DNA of 64,000 nt from Pyxidicoccus sp. MSG2. Its GTDB lineage: Bacteria > Myxococcota > Myxococcia > Myxococcales > Myxococcaceae. The stretch covers positions 4,774,001 to 4,838,000 of the forward strand of contig NZ_JAPNKC010000001.1 of NCBI RefSeq assembly GCF_026626705.1, written 5' to 3'. A program made the translations under genes and the position numbers. The notes under the pieces were generated by a model. The model made no database searches, was not told the origin of the DNA, and saw only the letters and a program-made list of their open reading frames with translations. Below, one piece after another: positions 62,198 through 64,000 of this stretch (positions are counted from its first letter, which is position 1; each line of letters begins with the position of its first letter).

Positions 62198-63169
62198 CTA
62201 CAGGGGTCCGTACGACGGCTCCGCCGCACTGGGCACGGCGAGCGTCACCGAGCTCGGAGTCCCCGTGCCCGTCGTCGCGCGGTAGATGCCCGGGTCACCG
62301 CCGCTGGCGTCGACGAGGAGGAATCCGAGCTGGTTGGAGCGCGTCCAGCTCGGCCAGGTCTCCTGCACGCTCGCGGCGGTGAGGTCCGTCACCCGCTGCG
62401 CGCCACTCACCCCCGAGCCCCCGAACGCGGCCACGAAGATGCGCACGCTGCCGGAGGACAGCCGCCCGTCGAAGGCCACCTGCGAGCCGCTCGGCGACAC
62501 CGCCACGCGGTTCTCCACCGCGAGCACCTCGTTGCCCAGCGAGCTGAACGTGGCGCCGGAGCCGTCGACCGGCACGCGCGCAATCTGGTTGAGCTGGCCC
62601 AGCCCGCTGCCCGCGGGCGCAATCACCGCGCTCCCGTTGGGCAGGAAGGACGGCGCGCCGTAGGAGACGGTGGTGTTCGGCGTGAGCTCCACGAAGCCGC
62701 TGCCGTCCGTGTTCACCCGGCCCAGCGACGTGACGGAGCTGTTGCCCGGGGTGAAGACGAAGACGACGCTGCGGCCGTCCGGGCTGAAGGTGGGCGTACG
62801 GAAGTTGCCGCAGCCGCGCGGGCACGCGGAGTCACCCGCGCTGAACAGCGTGGCCGTGGTGCCACCCGCGGTGGGCACCGTCCGCAGCGAGGTGGCACTG
62901 CCGGTGCGCTGGACGAACACGACGCTGCGCCCGTCGCGCGACACGGAGGGCCAGTACACCCCGCCCGTCGTCGTGAGCTTCTGCGGGCTGTTGGGGTCGC
63001 CGTCGTCGTCCACCACGTAGACGTTGCGGTCGTCCTCGCGCACGAAGGCGAAGCCCTGGGTGAAGAGGACGTCGCCGGTGGTGCCGCCACCGCCGTCGTC
63101 GATGGGCTCGCACGCACCCAGCAACCCAACCGCCAGCACTCCACCGATGAAACGCCGCATGCCCGTCAT
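62198..63169 (-). CDS. TolB-like beta-propeller lipoprotein
   Basis: This roughly 323-residue protein starts at ATG 63169 with GGCGGAG upstream. Lipoprotein signal: FIGGVLAVGLLGAC. WD40-like (PD40/TolB) repeats follow, with the pattern PSVSRDGRSVVFVQR, PTFSPDGRSVVFVFTPG, APSFLPNGSAVIAP and VAVSPSGSQVAFDG. About five blades are visible. The protein is probably anchored to a membrane and binds a partner or ligand. It is translated just before the hydrolase (4-base gap), so the two may act together. Confidence 0.88.
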   Translation of the reverse strand: MTGMRRFIGGVLAVGLLGACEPIDDGGGGTTGDVLFTQGFAFVREDDRNVYVVDDDGDPNSPQKLTTTGGVYWPSVSRDGRSVVFVQRTGSATSLRTVPTAGGTTATLFSAGDSACPRGCGNFRTPTFSPDGRSVVFVFTPGNSSVTSLGRVNTDGSGFVELTPNTTVSYGAPSFLPNGSAVIAPAGSGLGQLNQIARVPVDGSGATFSSLGNEVLAVENRVAVSPSGSQVAFDGRLSSGSVRIFVAAFGGSGVSGAQRVTDLTAASVQETWPSWTRSNQLGFLLVDASGGDPGIYRATTGTGTPSSVTLAVPSAAEPSYGPL

Positions 63170-63273
63170 CGCAGTCACTCCGCCTTCCGGCCGCTCCGAG
63201 TGCCCCGTACTACAGGGCGCACCGGGTCGGACGTCAACGCGTCACGGGACATTCAACGTGTCCCCGTGGACTG

Positions 63274-63801
63274 TCAGCGGTTGAGCTTCTGAAGCTCGTT
63301 GCGACACATGTTGCACAGCGACAACTGCTTGCGGTCGCAGTCCTGGGGCGTCTGGGCGAAGAACATGACGCACCGCGGGTCCTCGCAGTAGGACAGCCCC
63401 AGCAGGTGCCCGGCCTGGTGCACCACCTCCACCTGGATGCGGCGGCGCAGGGGTTCCCCGTCCGCGCCCTGGCGCAGGCGGAAGAGGCTCACCACCGCGG
63501 TGCGGGACTCGCGGTCCGCCTCGCCGAAGACGAAGGGCGAGTCGGGGACGAAGAGGTCCACGTCGGTGATGCCCATGACGGCGGCCTGACCGGGCTCCAG
63601 CATCGGCGAGAGCCGCCGCATGATGGCGTTGCAGTGGTACTGCCCCCGGTCCTTGTTGAAGGCATAGGCCGGAGAGGGAAAGGCCGCCTTCGCCAACACC
63701 GACTGGACGCCCATGTGCGTCGCCAGCGGGTCCTGCAAGTCCCTCAAGAGGGAGGCCGGTGGGCTACCCACGGAGACCAGCAGGAGCGTCTTCTGCGGCA
63801 T
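63274..63801 (-). CDS. Archaemetzincin-like protein with altered catalytic residues
   Basis: This 175-residue protein starts at ATG 63801 behind AAGGACGG. It has the archaemetzincin outline H-x3-H-x2-G-x2-(H)-C-x4-C-x-M-x16-C-x2-C, at H128, H132, G135, C139, C144, M146, C163 and C166. The general-base Glu of HExxH is Gln129 (CAG codon), and the third zinc His is Tyr138 (TAC). The Cys4 zinc site is intact. It is likely proteolytically inactive or reduced, perhaps a binding protein. An ATG at 63819 lacks a ribosome site. Confidence 0.82.
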   Translation of the reverse strand: MPQKTLLLVSVGSPPASLLRDLQDPLATHMGVQSVLAKAAFPSPAYAFNKDRGQYHCNAIMRRLSPMLEPGQAAVMGITDVDLFVPDSPFVFGEADRESRTAVVSLFRLRQGADGEPLRRRIQVEVVHQAGHLLGLSYCEDPRCVMFFAQTPQDCDRKQLSLCNMCRNELQKLNR

Positions 63802-63864
63802 CGGGCCACCGTCCTTCATGCACGCGGACGGACGCGCTTGCTACCGCGTCCCCCCGGAGCGGAG

Positions 63865-63938
63865 TGGCTGGGGCGCAAGGATTCGAACCTTGATAATCAG
63901 AGTCAAAGTCTGATGTCCTGCCATTAGACGACGCCCCA
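63865..63938 (-). tRNA. tRNA-Gln (anticodon UUG)
   Basis: The minus strand folds as a 7-base acceptor stem (TGGGGCG/CGCCCCA), an anticodon stem TCAGA/TCTGA with the 7-base loop CTTTGAC (anticodon TTG), and a T arm CAAGG-TTCGAAT-CCTTG. It carries discriminator G and an encoded CCA at 63865-63867. Length is 74 bases including CCA. Confidence 0.95.
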
Positions 63939-64000
63939 GCAGGTTCGCACGTGTGAGTCTGGTGCCCGATTCTACGGCATCCCGACGGGCTCGGGAACCC

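Overview
The window is bacterial chromosomal DNA of very high GC content. Nearly every real gene has long open frames on the opposite strand or in other frames. The gene content points to a myxobacterium of the Myxococcus/Corallococcus/Pyxidicoccus type. Pointers are a DUF2378 protein (60166-60720), a protein with a MYXO-CTERM-like tail (14309-20320), a TPR-sigma54 activator, several stand-alone sensor kinases, many lipoproteins and few conventional operons. I see no insertion sequence, integrase, CRISPR array, rRNA or replication origin. One tRNA-Gln(UUG) lies at the right edge.

Left part (1-29.3 kb). This holds a collagen-like lipoprotein cut by the window edge, a tail-collar protein with a likely sigma-54 promoter, a secreted subtilase, an AI-2E family permease, BioA, a fatty acid desaturase, a FemAB-like acyltransferase, a SUFU-domain protein, a hybrid histidine kinase and a dipeptide epimerase. 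It also holds a 2003-residue surface protein (ELWxxDGT repeats plus 13 HYR domains), a LysR/DoxX divergent pair, a TPR-sigma54 activator, a metzincin/lipoprotein pair, an S41 peptidase and a LuxR-type regulator.

Middle part (29.3-46.2 kb). This is the accessory-looking stretch. An AAA ATPase and an overlapping HNH-like nuclease gene (Septu/PtuAB-like layout) lie back to back with a tightly coupled five-gene operon: MoxR ATPase, unknown protein, HEIGH-metallopeptidase/VWA fusion, helical protein and PaaK-like adenylating enzyme. A sensor kinase follows. Next comes a small biosynthetic-looking cluster: radical SAM enzyme, asparagine-synthase-like PP-loop enzyme, MGT-type glycosyltransferase and a ROK-like protein whose ATPase motifs appear circularly permuted. 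Then come a PPOX flavoprotein and a PIN-domain gene overlapping an HTH-ImmA/IrrE gene, which resembles a toxin-antitoxin pair.

Right part (46.2-64 kb). This holds two tandem HtrA-like proteases without signal peptides, a GspG-like protein without a prepilin site, an NmrA-type oxidoreductase, a UBP zinc finger, an MFS exporter, a GNAT enzyme, a DsbD/redoxin operon, a VWA protein, a membrane Fe-S oxidoreductase with a palindrome-rich upstream region, DUF2378, ankyrin and alpha/beta-hydrolase proteins, a beta-propeller lipoprotein, an archaemetzincin-like protein with altered catalytic residues, and the tRNA.

Starts were chosen by eye from ribosome binding sites, signal peptides and family length. 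Functions come from motifs recognised in the translations. No database search was possible.
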